NCBI RefSeq assembly: GCF_014839805.1
Contig: NC_051129.1
Coordinates: forward strand, 10,234,920-10,298,919
DNA length: 64,000 nucleotides
Direction: 5' to 3'
Source: Manduca sexta
Taxonomy: Eukaryota > Arthropoda > Insecta > Lepidoptera > Sphingidae
Part shown: piece after piece, positions 25,400 through 35,105 of the stretch
Layout: the number at the start of each line of letters is the position of its first letter
Numbering within the stretch: position 1 is the first letter of the stretch
Program-made: the position numbers and the translations under genes
The notes under the pieces: model-generated
The model's database searches: none
What the model was told of the DNA's origin: nothing
What the model saw: the letters and a program-made list of their open reading frames with translations, nothing else

Positions 25400-25900
25400 A
25401 ATGAAAACGTTTAACGCAACGCAATTTCGATATCGCAGTGAAGACACCACGCGCGGCAAATCGGGGATAGTCGATCGCAAACTCCAGAGTTTGCAAACTA
25501 ACGATAACAAACACCCCGCAAATCCGCCATGAAACCGCTGGAATTGGTTGAAAAATATGCTACCGCATAAGCCTGAGCTCGGCAACAAAGTAAATCGAGA
25601 ATTTAGCGCGGCCACAGTGGGATTAGTCGATGAAAAGTTTCGCGAGAGCCCTGCCGGTAAACTTCTCATCTCTTGTTGATGTTGGAAAATAATAAAAAAT
25701 AGCGCACTAGGGGAGAGAGGGAGACAGATATAGATAGGAAGGTACAGCCGCAAGAGACGGGGGATTAGCGCACAGAGCCGGTGGACGTGACGCAATGAAT
25801 AATCGAGGTCCGCGCGAGACGATTAAAATTAATACTTTCTGAAGGTAATGTATTGCGCGAGGGACGACCGATGTCCGCAGGAAATTGGCGCGGTGCAGCT
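25400..25900. other. GC-richer unique segment with two GGGATTA sites
   Basis: This 0.5-kb segment is GC-richer than its surroundings. It contains the longest stop-free stretch outside the minisatellite (minus strand, 25319-25795, 158 codons). That stretch shows no domain, no codon-like composition and no homologous feel, so I do not call it a gene. GGGATTA, the Otd/Bicoid-class homeodomain core, occurs at about 25619 and 25762. Its nature is open: a conserved element or a non-coding exon. Confidence 0.35.
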
Positions 25901-26228
25901 TAATAATTTTAATGCTGTCGCTCGCTTTATACATGAACGAGATGAGCAGTTTTATCACGTTGTAAAGTTTTATTTCATATTGTTTTCTATGTGATACTAA
26001 CTCCTACTCACGATTTACTTTGCCTGAAATAATTTTAAGTACATTCCAAAAGATTGTTTAAGTTGTGCGTGAAAATATCGTCAGCCGTTAATTTTGCCAG
26101 TAATTTCTATAGAAGTTCATGTCATATTAAAAATTAGATATCCCTGAGTAGATAACACAGTCTAAATATGCTACACATATACATTTTCGCCATCATTCAT
26201 AATCTATCTATCTTCTATCTTCTATACT

Positions 26229-26375
26229 TCTATACTTATAATAAATCTGTAGAGAGGTCAATTCTGTACATGAAATATATTTCCAAAATAACTATCAGGG
26301 GGTGATTAGAGATCGATACTGATGCCAAAAATGCAATTAGTAAAATTTTTGTCTGTCTGTCTGTCTGTCTGTCTT

Positions 26376-26428
<53 letters not shown>

Positions 26429-27107
26429 ATAACCGTTATAGAAACAAAAACGACTCGACGGATTTTAACGAAACTTGGTACAATTATTTGTCATACTCCT
26501 GTGCTGGTTATAGTATACTTTTCATCACGCTACAATTAATAGGAGCAGAGCAGTGAAGGGAAATGTTGGGAAAACGGGAGAAGTTACTCCATTTTTAAGC
26601 TTCCGTCGCGTGTGCAACCTTAATGGTTAAAGCTACGCAGAAATCATGTATGACGAAAATGTTCTCCTTAAAATTATGTAAAAATATCCCACGACAGCAT
26701 ATGTCTATCTTTTATGGTTGACTCACAATAACACGTGTAACTCCCGATAGCTTAGCAGTTCGAAGCTTTCTCATTATATTTGTCTACTCTTACGTTTATA
26801 ACACTCTCAGTCATCCCTAATTAAAAAAAATAACATTATTAAATATTCCATAAAAAAGAATCATAGAAATCGATATAGAAACACCAAAGTTATACATGAA
26901 ATACGCTAATAATAAGCCACCACGCGTGAATACTGAATCATGCTATAAGCTTCCTTCGATTTCACCAGGATCCCATCATCAGACCCTGACAGGACAATCG
27001 GACCACCTGCATACCACCATACTTAAAAAAACATCCCGACAAATTGAGCACCTCCTCCATTTTTGAAGTCCGAAATCCACGCGGGCGAAGCTGCGAGCGG
27101 AAGCTAG
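26229..27107 (+). mobile_element. non-autonomous Helitron, about 0.88 kb
   Basis: The left end begins 'tctatacttataataaatctg', the usual start of lepidopteran Helitrons. The right end has the hairpin 'gcgggcgaagctgcgagc' (27081-27098) and then CTAG (27104-27107) followed by T. Helitrons insert at A/T, lack target duplications and end in CTRR, all consistent here. The exact 5' base is blurred by a duplicated 'tctatact' word at 26221-26235. It carries a long (GTCT)n microsatellite near its 5' end. No Rep/helicase frame is present. Confidence 0.75.
26351..26428 (+). repeat. (GTCT)n microsatellite
   Basis: About 19 tetranucleotide units occur with a single interruption ('gtctttct'). The run lies inside the Helitron, where other family members have only a few 'ctgtctgtct' units (for example 4247-4258). 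The run therefore expanded within this element. Confidence 0.95.
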
Positions 27108-28030
27108 TAGCCAATAAAAAGCTTATTCAACTAGCCAATAAATGAAAAACAAACACAGGCAAGGAACAGCTATCAAACAGCAATTCCACTTGAAGAAGTT
27201 GCAAGTGAAACAGACGTACAGTTCGCGGAAATAGCTGTCAGCGTGGAGTATGAAGCAATAAGCGACTGTTCAACAACACTTTGCTGTACAACGAATCTGC
27301 AAAAACAAGTCCGCGCTGTATGCAAATGGCATTGGTGACTGCCGCGGCATTAAGCTTGGTGGTACACAGCTGCGCGAGATCCCTGCCGCGGTCGCACTGT
27401 GAGTTGTTATAAAACATACAAAAAACTGAGTACGTATTCACTCGCTTACTAATGAATGTTTAATCAGTGTCACCAACCACTGCATTCCATTTTCTTCTTT
27501 ATGCGATATAATAACTAGAGACAAAATACTTACTGAGATTAATTAGTGATTAAAGTGACGGTTTATATCTGAAATCACTGCAATGGCCGATTTTTTGGTA
27601 ATGTGAATGCATTGTACGAGCCTGCCACGTCCCGGACACTGCGCGTCAGCCTGTGCACCGCGGCTTATAGTTTTCGTTGTACAATACGCCTGGTGCTCGC
27701 CAAATAATGAGAATCCTTTTATGCGGCACTCGAATTGTGCAATTACTATGGTTCGTTTTGCATCCGCTTGTGTTTTTATGTTTATTCCTTTTATCCAAGT
27801 TTGTTTTTTTAAAGTTCGTTACGCGATGATTTGCGTTTTTCGACAGGGTGATTTTTTGTCCTGGCAAGTTAAATGATATAACCTAATGGTTAATAGAGTT
27901 TAGTTAGAAAATGTATAATATTGACTAGTGTACGATGTTTTGTCTTACTCCGACAGTTTTATTGTATGTAGGTACACCAGCTGACACCAGAATGACCCAT
28001 TATTTCGGCCAAATGCCGGCAAACTGCCAC
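27108..28030. other. unique non-coding DNA
   Basis: No gene or repeat is recognised. Overlapping short frames on both strands near 27607-27876 have no domain-like features. Confidence 0.5.
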
Positions 28031-28262
28031 GATGGCGTAGTTATATTACGGTACGAATGCTATGCTGAGGTCTTGGGTTCGAGCACAGATATGGTAAAAG
28101 TCTATTATTGGGTTTTTCTGCTCAGTATTAGCGCGGAGTCAGGAATTTGCCTCCGATATGGTTTTTTTCTTGCTTCCTATAGCTAGTGGGACTGAATATA
28201 CACAGCGACAAATGGGTAGCCTAGTTACGCCTCTGTCTAACTCTTCGGGGAAAGAAATTTGT
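28031..28262 (+). mobile_element. tRNA-derived SINE (Bm1-like family), diverged
   Basis: The head 'tggcgtagttat' resembles a pol III A box and 'gggttcgagca' (28076-28086) a B box. The body 'attgggtttttctgctcagtatt', 'gcggagtcagg' and 'ccgatatgg' is the complement of the copies at 39876-40090 and 40602-40748. It ends with 'gcctctgtctaactcttcgggga'. The 3' part contains a T/C-rich tract that looks like a splice acceptor (see 28183-28299). Bm1-like naming is from memory of silkworm SINEs and is not certain. Confidence 0.65.
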
Positions 28263-28299
28263 GAGTGTGGAACGTGGGTGTGTAAAGGCTGGAAAACAG
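28183..28299 (+). other. candidate SINE-derived exon, 117 bp
   Basis: A strong acceptor (polypyrimidine 'gtttttttcttgcttcctatag', 28161-28182) and a perfect donor (CAG|gtaagt at 28297-28305) enclose 117 bases. Only the third frame is open throughout; it starts in phase two and ends with one spare base. The first two-thirds is SINE sequence, the rest is unique. SINE exonisation is well known, but no flanking exon is visible and a chance pair is possible. Confidence 0.25.
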
Positions 28300-29004
28300 G
28301 TAAGTTGTCATTTGATGTCGTGTGATGTATACTGAGTGTAACTTTTCACCATGTTTAAGGAATGAGACGGGAAAGATCAGTGTATTTATTTAAATACAAA
28401 TCAAGAATTTCCATTTGCTTCGTAACAGCTTCCAAGTTGAAATAAATATTTACTCAATTTATTACTTGTAATTGTAAATCCCAGGTGAATTAAAATTCCT
28501 GGAATCTGTAAAAAAAAGACGCTTGTTCGAACAAGATTCTACGAACTACGTTAAAACTTTAAAAAAATACTAGTAGTTTGTGGAATATAGATTATTTTTT
28601 TACAGTCCTCTACGTATTTTAAACGTGAAAAAATAATGTAAAATATAATTTTAACTTGTATTATAAATTTGTAAATTAATTAAATATCTTTATAAATAGT
28701 TCTGCAAGCGCCTCCGTGAAAACCAGTTCCTGATATAAAAGTCCACGGTACGGATTATCAATATGTTTACCTATTTACTTAATATTGATGCATTTATACT
28801 TATACTGATCATATACGGTTGTAAAATGGTTTCTGAAATTGAACCGAATGCTACACATTGAAATAAAACTGTATTAAAGGATTTTGTGTCAATGAAATTT
28901 TGAGTCTCGACGTTTCGATAGCTTTTGAACCTACAGGATCATGGGCCGGTCTGGGTTGTTTGTCGTCTGAAAAATTACATTTAATACCATAGTTTTATTT
29001 TATA

Positions 29005-29229
29005 CTAGCTTTTGCTCGCGACTTCCCCCGCGTGAAGGAGTTTTCAGGGATAAAAGTCTCGCTATATAATTTTCCGGGATAGAAAGTATTACGTACCCAG
29101 CGTCTCAAACTGTCTCCATACCAAATTTTATAAAAATCTGTTCAGTAGATTTTGAGAAAATCGATAACATACAGCTGTCTGTAACATGTAGCTCTCTGTC
29201 TGTACAGAAAAGGGAACTTTGTTTCATTT
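29005..29229 (-). mobile_element. non-autonomous Helitron, minus strand
   Basis: The plus strand reads A|CTAG (29005-29008), then 'cttttgctcgcgacttcccccgcg', the complement of the terminal hairpin. It continues with 'ggagttttcagggataaaagt' and 'ccataccaaattttat' as in 55613-55889. It reaches 'cagaaaagggaactttgttt' at 29210-29225, the complement of the usual 5' region. The final TC terminus is not preserved, so the 5' boundary is approximate. Confidence 0.7.
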
Positions 29230-29557
29230 TTATGTTTGTAAAAGTTCATCTGTATGTACGCTACCCAACTCCAAACCCGCAACCCATTTACCATCCAAGT
29301 CTCAAACGGGGCAACCACCGAGCAACGCCGGAGACGCCGTACGAAAATTTGATTTATACTTGGCAGTGTGTCAAGTGGCTTATTCAGTTCGCGAATGCGG
29401 AATATTGGGGTGATAATAAAGCTTTATTTGGCTTATATTGAGCGTGCGCCCTCTTCAGTGTATGGGCGATGTTTCAACGCGGACGTCGATTATGACTTAA
29501 CTTGAGTTGCTCTTTTTTAATTGTAAATTGTTATGGAATATCAACAAAAAATTTGGA

Positions 29558-30799
29558 TTTTTTTATTTTTATTTATTTATTTACACTTTGTACAAGTGCT
29601 ATACAGGCGGACTTTTTTTTATTTATTTACACTTTGTACAAGTGCTATACAGGCGGACTTTTTTTTATTTATTTACACTTTGTACAAGTGCTATACAGGC
29701 GGCCTTGTTTTTTATTTATTGACACTTTGGTCAAGTGCTATACAGGCGGACTTTTTTATTTATTTACACTTTGTACAAGTGCTATACAGGCGGACTTTTT
29801 TTATTTATTTACACTTTGTACAAGTGCTATACAGGCGGACTTTTTTTATTTATTTACACTTTGTACAAGTGCTATACAGGCGGACTTTTTTTATTTATTT
29901 ACACTTTGTACAAGTGCTATACAGGCGGACTTTTTTTATTTATTTACACTTTGTACAAGTGCTATACAGGCGGACCTTTTTTTTATTTATTTACACTTTG
30001 TACAAGTGCTATACAGGCGGACTTTTTTATTTATTTACACTTTGTACAAGTGCTATACAGGCGGACTTTTTTTTATTTATTTACACTTTGTACAAGTGCT
30101 ATACAGGCGGACTTTTTTTTATTTATTTACACTTTGTACAAGTGATATACAGGCGGACTTTTTTTTTATTTATTTACACTTTGTACAAGTGCTATACAGG
30201 CGGACTTTTTTTTTATTTATTTACACTTTGTACAAGTGCTATACAGGCGGACTTTTTTTTATTTATTTACACTTTGTACAAGTGCTATACAGGCGGACTT
30301 TTTTTTATTTATTTACACTTTGTACAAGTGATATACAGGCGGACTTTTTTATTTATTTACACTTTGTACAAGTGCTATACAGGCGGACTTTTTTATTTAT
30401 TTACACTTTGTACAAGTGCTATACAGGCTGACTTTTTTATTTATTTACACTTTGTACAAGTGCTATACAGGCGGACTTTTTTTTATTTATTTACACTTTG
30501 TACAAGTGCTATACAGGCGGACTTTTTTTTATTTATTTACACTTTGTACAAGTGCTATACAGGCGGACTTTTTTTTATTTATTTACACTTTGTACAAGTG
30601 CTATACAGGCGGACTTTTTTTTATTTATTTACACTTTGTACAAGTGCTATACAGGCGGACTTTTTTTATTTATTTACACTTTGTACAAGTGCTATACAGG
30701 CGGACTTTTTTTATTTATTTACACTTTGTACAAGTGCTATACAGGCGGACCTTTTTTTTATTTATTTACACTTTGTACAAGTGCTATACAGGCGGACTT
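29558..30799 (+). repeat. 27-copy minisatellite, 44-47 bp unit
   Basis: Each unit is a T-run of 6-9 bases plus a 38-base core running from 'atttatttac' through 'actttgtacaag' to 'atacaggcggac'. I count 27 cores. Cores are nearly identical; exceptions are copy 4 (several changes), copies 13 and 17 ('gtgatatac' for 'gtgctatac') and copy 19 ('ggctgac'). T-run length and a C insertion after copies 9 and 26 vary. The core holds a quasi-palindrome, CACTT(T)GTACAAGTG. No stop codon occurs in any plus-strand frame of the unit, so long overlapping frames (up to 422 codons) run through the array; I regard these as artefacts. The right flank (30799-30838) continues as in the dispersed copies at 10773 and 61454, so the array grew inside such a repeat. 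Confidence 0.95.
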
Positions 30800-30840
30800 A
30801 ATGCCATAGGCATTCTTTCTCAGTCAATCTTGGGATAGTG
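30800..30840 (+). repeat. right flank of the parent dispersed repeat
   Basis: After the last unit the sequence continues 'ttaatgccataggcattctttctcagtcaatc'-like. It aligns with 'gtaatgccacaggtattctataccagtcaac' after 61499 and 'tcaatgctagaggcgttctctacc' after 10826. This shared continuation shows that the amplified segment belongs to a known-in-window family rather than arising from unique DNA. Confidence 0.6.
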
Positions 30841-31534
30841 TAAAAAAGACGGAGGCATGTGCACAATAAAAAAGAAGAAAAACACATAATAAGAGAAATA
30901 TTCAAACAAATGTATGAAATTAGATTTAGTTTTACAGAAACAAAATACAAGTTTAAGAGGTAAAGTTATGATTGGTGAATTTAAAAAAGTGTATTCTTAT
31001 TTGTTTATTCTGGAAGTGATAATAAACTTTACACAAGTATTGTGTATTATACAGATCCACTCCTTTTGAAGTAACTGACTTATGCTTTTATTTCATCGAT
31101 CACATAGTTTTCATTATTTTCGTTATAGTAAATAAAGTTAATTCAATATCAAACAACATCTATCCTCTAGAAATCAACAATATAACGATATGAATTCAAT
31201 TAATATAAGGCTAATTACACACTAACACAAATTACAAACCTCCGGGTCGAGCGTAAAGAATTTAAACCAGAGAAAAAAAGTGCGCACAAACTTTTATCTT
31301 TTGATATACGCCGCACAGCCAACCGACGGCGAACCGTGAAAAAATAAAATTAAAACGTGTTCTAATTAGCTTAATAACAAACATTTTTTTTTTCGCGGTC
31401 GCACAATTATTCCGTCGGGAACCAAATGAGATTGTTTCAACAGTTAATTAAAAAGATATAAAATGGCACTCGTACAATCACGTATATTCTGTTACAAGCT
31501 TGGAGCGTGAGTGAGAGTTTCTAACAAGCAAGCT
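30841..31534. other. non-coding DNA
   Basis: AT-rich, with no gene or repeat match recognised. Confidence 0.5.
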
Positions 31535-31713
31535 GGGGCCTTATTCTCTATCCCGCACGTTATTTTAACAGTGCGTAACATGCACGTAACACAACGCATC
31601 ATGTTTAGGACTATAGAAATTTGGCTTACAGAATACCATTCCACGCACATTTCTCGAAGATAACATGACACGGCCGCGTTACGCGTTTACACTATCATAC
31701 AGAATAAGGGCCC
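31535..31713. mobile_element. MITE with short inverted ends, about 179 bp
   Basis: The left end 'ggggccttattctctat' is matched in inverted form by 'atacagaataagggccc' at 31697-31713, with one base length difference. The interior is CpG-containing and without coding capacity. No clear target duplication is seen, so the superfamily is not assigned. Confidence 0.55.
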
Positions 31714-33512
31714 TGGTTTGCTATAGAGCGTGTTCACATTACGTCATTTGAACGAGCTGACGCGCAGCATACGCGATGCAGTCGAGGGTTGTACAGTTAC
31801 ATTTTCGTAATATTATCGTCCTGCTAAGTTAAGTTTAAACCAGCAAGTTTTCGCAGCAATATGTGCAAAAACTTCTAGATGCATTCACATTATTGGTAAT
31901 ATTTCAATAATTTGCAACATATATGCCTCCAAATTTTCAAAAGTCGACTTCTCGTGACTATTTACGCGATTAAATCGTATGCAGTAGATAACTTATGTGA
32001 GTTTTCTTGTTAATGTAACCCCCGCTTAAAGAAGAAGAAGCTAATCCGCGTAGAAAGCGCGCAAAACTCCATGAAAAAAGGTCGTGTGTATGTGACTTTA
32101 GATTATTATATCCCTGTTTAGGGAAAAGAATCATGTGATGTTGACTTACCGGAAAAATAAGACGAATACTTTGGATGTAGCATAATTTTGATACAACCAT
32201 TTATGTGAGTTTAATCAACATTTCTTTTGCAAACAATGAAACTCTTACACAAATGTGAAATGTCCTTCATTACTCCTAAAAAGGAGGTACGGTTATAAAA
32301 AAATAAATTAGAGGTATGGCGGAAATTAAAATTAATTCTTTTGTATTTTAGAAATATCATAATGAACGAAACGGTATTGGTTAAGTATGTTTTATGTTAC
32401 ATCTTCCCCGTTAACCCCGCTATTTTTATAAATATAATAATCAGTTGGCAACAAAATTAATCCTCATTTTGTGCGATATGGTAGTTCGTCATATTTTTAT
32501 AGATTCTTCGAACTAAAAGAGTCATGCAACTTTCAGAAATTTCAAGGAAACTATTTTTTATCATCGGTGTCGATTTTAGATAAAACGCACTCTTTGTAAC
32601 CGAATGACTTTATTGATGACGATTTTAAAACTTGTGTTTTCAATTTCATGTCACAAGTTTAAAAACCGTCATAATATATTATTAATTCTGTTAATATAAA
32701 TGACAATGTGTCTATCTGACTGTCATACTTTCACAACTAAACTGCTGAACCTATTTTGATAAAATTTGACACGAAAGAAGTCAGAACCAAGAAAGTATAG
32801 CCAGCATCAAAAGTACCAGAATAAATTTAAAATTGACTTTAAACTTTCGTAACCGTATCAACAATCGTTTTTTCTTCACCAAAATAAACTTCAAAGACTT
32901 TACTTAATTTTATATAATAAAAAGAATATTTCGATTGAAGTTAATATGTAGACGCGTTTTGAATTTGTTCAGCTACATTTGTGCCTGATTGTAGGTACAT
33001 ACTATACCTAGATATATTTTGATACATACTGATTTCGAACCGCGACCAAAAGCAAGTATTGAATGTATTGTTTACACAATGTCGAAAAGCAGCGAAGACA
33101 GACGAAGGTAAGATATACCGCGGGCGTCTGACGTGAGTTAAGAATGCGAATAAAGGAGTCATGACGGCATCATAAGTAGTGCTCCGCGGGGAATGAGCCG
33201 GGACGCTTGCCGTCCTACGTCAAAACGAGTTATGAATTCCGGAGTGGCGTGAAAAATAACGCCACGCCGCGGCGCGCATTCGTTCCTGACAACCACTGAG
33301 GGTTACCAGTGTCGAGGAACTGCCTTATTTACTGTAGTAACTTATAAACTTGGTAAATAGATGATAGAGCTATAAAATCTGGCCATCGATTTGATTAATA
33401 CAGCATATAGGTAAATGGCTATGTAATTGTATTTTAATTACGAAATAAGAAACGAAAACGTGATTTGTTTCGCTAACAAAAAAATAACATTAAACTTGAT
33501 TTAAATTAGTGT
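31714..33512. other. unique non-coding DNA with a hairpin and a CpG-rich patch
   Basis: A 21-bp imperfect hairpin lies at 32616-32672 (listed separately). The segment 33180-33310 is CpG-rich and contains 'tggcgtgaaaaataacgcca', a 6-bp-stem inverted repeat. The part at 32700-32860 has wording like 'ctgaacctattttgataaaatttgacac', reminiscent of transposon-derived lepidopteran repeats but without a second copy here. Confidence 0.5.
32616..32672. repeat. imperfect hairpin, 21-bp arms
   Basis: Arms 32616-32636 and 32652-32672 are complementary at 19 of 21 positions with a 15-base loop. The pairing does not extend into the flanks. Arm and loop sizes overlap those of small-RNA precursors, but pairing stops early for a typical insect pre-miRNA and I recognise no known miRNA seed. 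It may simply be a MITE remnant. Confidence 0.5.
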
Positions 33513-33522
33513 AATGCTGTAA

Positions 33523-33782
33523 CGGACATAGCTCGGAAAATAAGCAAGCTGAAGTGGCAGTGGGCTGGCCATATCTGTCGTAGGACCGATGGCCGCTGGA
33601 GCAGACGAGTCCTAGAGTGGAGACCGCGTCTCGGTAAGCGTAGCGTAAGACGACCTCCGACCCGCTGGTCCGACGATATTCGTAGGATCGCCGGTGGACG
33701 CTGGATGAGGAGAGCGGAGGACCGAACAGCGTGGCGCGCTTTAGGGGAGGCCTATGTTCAGCAGTGGACAGCTGTAGGCTGA
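33523..33782 (+). pseudogene. RTE-type reverse transcriptase C-terminus (open fragment)
   Basis: About 86 codons are open to a TGA stop (33780-33782). In order they carry KWQWAGH, RRTDGRW, VLEWRPR, RPPTRWSDDI, GGRWMRRAEDR, AWRALGEAYVQQW. This is the conserved tail after the reverse transcriptase core in proteins often annotated as endonuclease-reverse transcriptase in Lepidoptera. Endonuclease and polymerase domains are missing because the insertion is truncated. It has no start codon of its own and is not expected to make a functional protein. The complementary strand also has a long open frame (33490-33894) which is only its shadow. Confidence 0.88.
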
Positions 33783-33799
33783 TGATGATGATAATGAAA
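33523..33799 (+). mobile_element. 5'-truncated RTE-type LINE end with target duplication
   Basis: A 3' fragment of an RTE-clade LINE ends in a (TGA)n tail (33780-33797) directly after the stop codon. A 10-bp exact direct repeat, 'aatgctgtaa', flanks it (33513-33522 and 33800-33809). This sets the insertion at about 277 bp. The coding part is still open and the duplication is intact, so the insertion is probably younger than the one at 21914. Confidence 0.88.
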
Positions 33800-33809
33800 A
33801 ATGCTGTAA

Positions 33810-34805
33810 AGTGGAATTCTTTAACTACATTTATCTCGACGGCTCTGTAATACATCCTGCTGTCCCACCGCCCACGTTGTTCCCTCTTTGACAAAACCGT
33901 TATACCAACGGCTACTACACCTCATTAAAAATGGAATAATTTTAAATTTCGAACTGTGAAGAAACAAAATTGTCCACAACCCTGGTAACTCCTGCGACGA
34001 CAGCCCTATTAGCCAGCCGAAGCTGAAATGTGTGCAGGCCGTGTCAAACCGCGGGGCCATTGAAAGCGGAAATATTTCTTTGATACGGCGAGTGTTATTC
34101 ATAGAGAACTGTCTGAGCGTGCGCCTTCGTGTTTCCTCACTCTGTTCACACCTATACTGACGTAACTGTTTCTTTATTATTTATTTATAAAAATATATAA
34201 AAATAATTATTTCACTTATATTTTTGTATTAAAAATGGTATTTCGCAAACTATCAACATAATCCAACATGACTTATTTCTAAGCACAAAAAACAATTCTG
34301 AAAAGACGAAGAAAAAAATGTTTATTTTTAATAAGTATAACGTATCCAGGCTAATGTCGTGAAGTTCTCAATACGCAATTTTTGTGTAACAATAAACCCA
34401 AGAGACATCTAGACGAAATTCTATGTAATACACATTGACATCATAATAAGGTTATTCTATTTAAGCATAAAATATACTAACGGACACACATATCTAATCT
34501 CCTGAGGTTCCTTTTAAATACGTCTACGTAGCCCAACTATTAGCTACATTGAAATCCCTTACAAAAACGTCAGTAACTGATTTAAATAACAATTCTTAAT
34601 TTCAAAAATTATAATCTGACATGAACATATTATCACTTCTTTACCTGAATGGTACCTAATCAGCGCTACTTCTCTTAATTTATTCACATAGAAGATTATC
34701 CACATATGCCGTTTATATGACCACTAAGGTCTGCGATCGACCGTGTGATCGCATCTTTACATGCTCATTACTTTGTCCCGGCTATTTGTTGGTGTTGGAA
34801 TATTT
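33810..34805. other. non-coding DNA
   Basis: AT-rich with no gene or repeat recognised. Confidence 0.5.
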
Positions 34806-35105
34806 GCATCCGCCCGGATAGCGACCACTGCACACAAGGCGTAATGCCCGCCATAGTGGCTGACGTATTTATCGCGTTCCGGGATCTGCCTGTGTAGGTA
34901 TATCCGGTTCCAAACAGGCCCGCATAATTATGCCGATTGGTGAGAGGTAATCATTTCTCGTCAATCAACACTATATGGACGCCTTAATTAATAATTTTAA
35001 TATTAAATATTTAATAAATAAATTACCCCGATGCGCCTGATCGTAAGTGGACACTTACCATTAGGCGCAGTGGGATAATTTCCCCGAGACCGAATAAAAA
35101 AAAAA
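34806..35105 (+). mobile_element. poly-A-ended dispersed repeat, copy 2 (longest)
   Basis: It starts with 'catccgcccggatagcgacc', continues 'cccgccatagtgg', 'ttccgggatctgcctgtgta', 'tccggttccaaacaggccc', 'gcataattatgccgat' and 'ggtaatcatttctcgtca', and ends 'taccattaggcgcagtggg' plus an A-run. Copies 1 and 3 share the same order. Between 34984 and 35023 an AT-rich stretch interrupts the alignment, either an insertion or a microsatellite expansion. 'ggttccaaac' could be a degraded pol III B box, so a SINE is possible; a LINE 3' UTR is the alternative. Confidence 0.6.

Noticed and set aside
25319..25795. 158-codon minus-strand frame
   Set aside because: Longest frame outside the array, but no recognisable domain or conserved motif and no sign of a signal peptide or splice structure. 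Length is compatible with chance in a GC-richer patch.
28076..28086. tRNA gene suggested by 'gggttcgagca'
   Set aside because: Same reason: it is the head of a Bm1-like SINE with a SINE body after it.
29558..30799. CRISPR array
   Set aside because: Units are directly tandem with only T-run length differences; there are no unique spacers and the DNA is eukaryotic.
29533..30801. 422-codon and 309-codon plus-strand open frames
   Set aside because: They are produced by the minisatellite unit, which lacks stops in all three plus-strand frames. The translated peptide only repeats one unit in shifting frames and has no start context or domain.
33490..33894. 134-codon minus-strand frame
   Set aside because: Antisense shadow of the open RTE C-terminal coding fragment.
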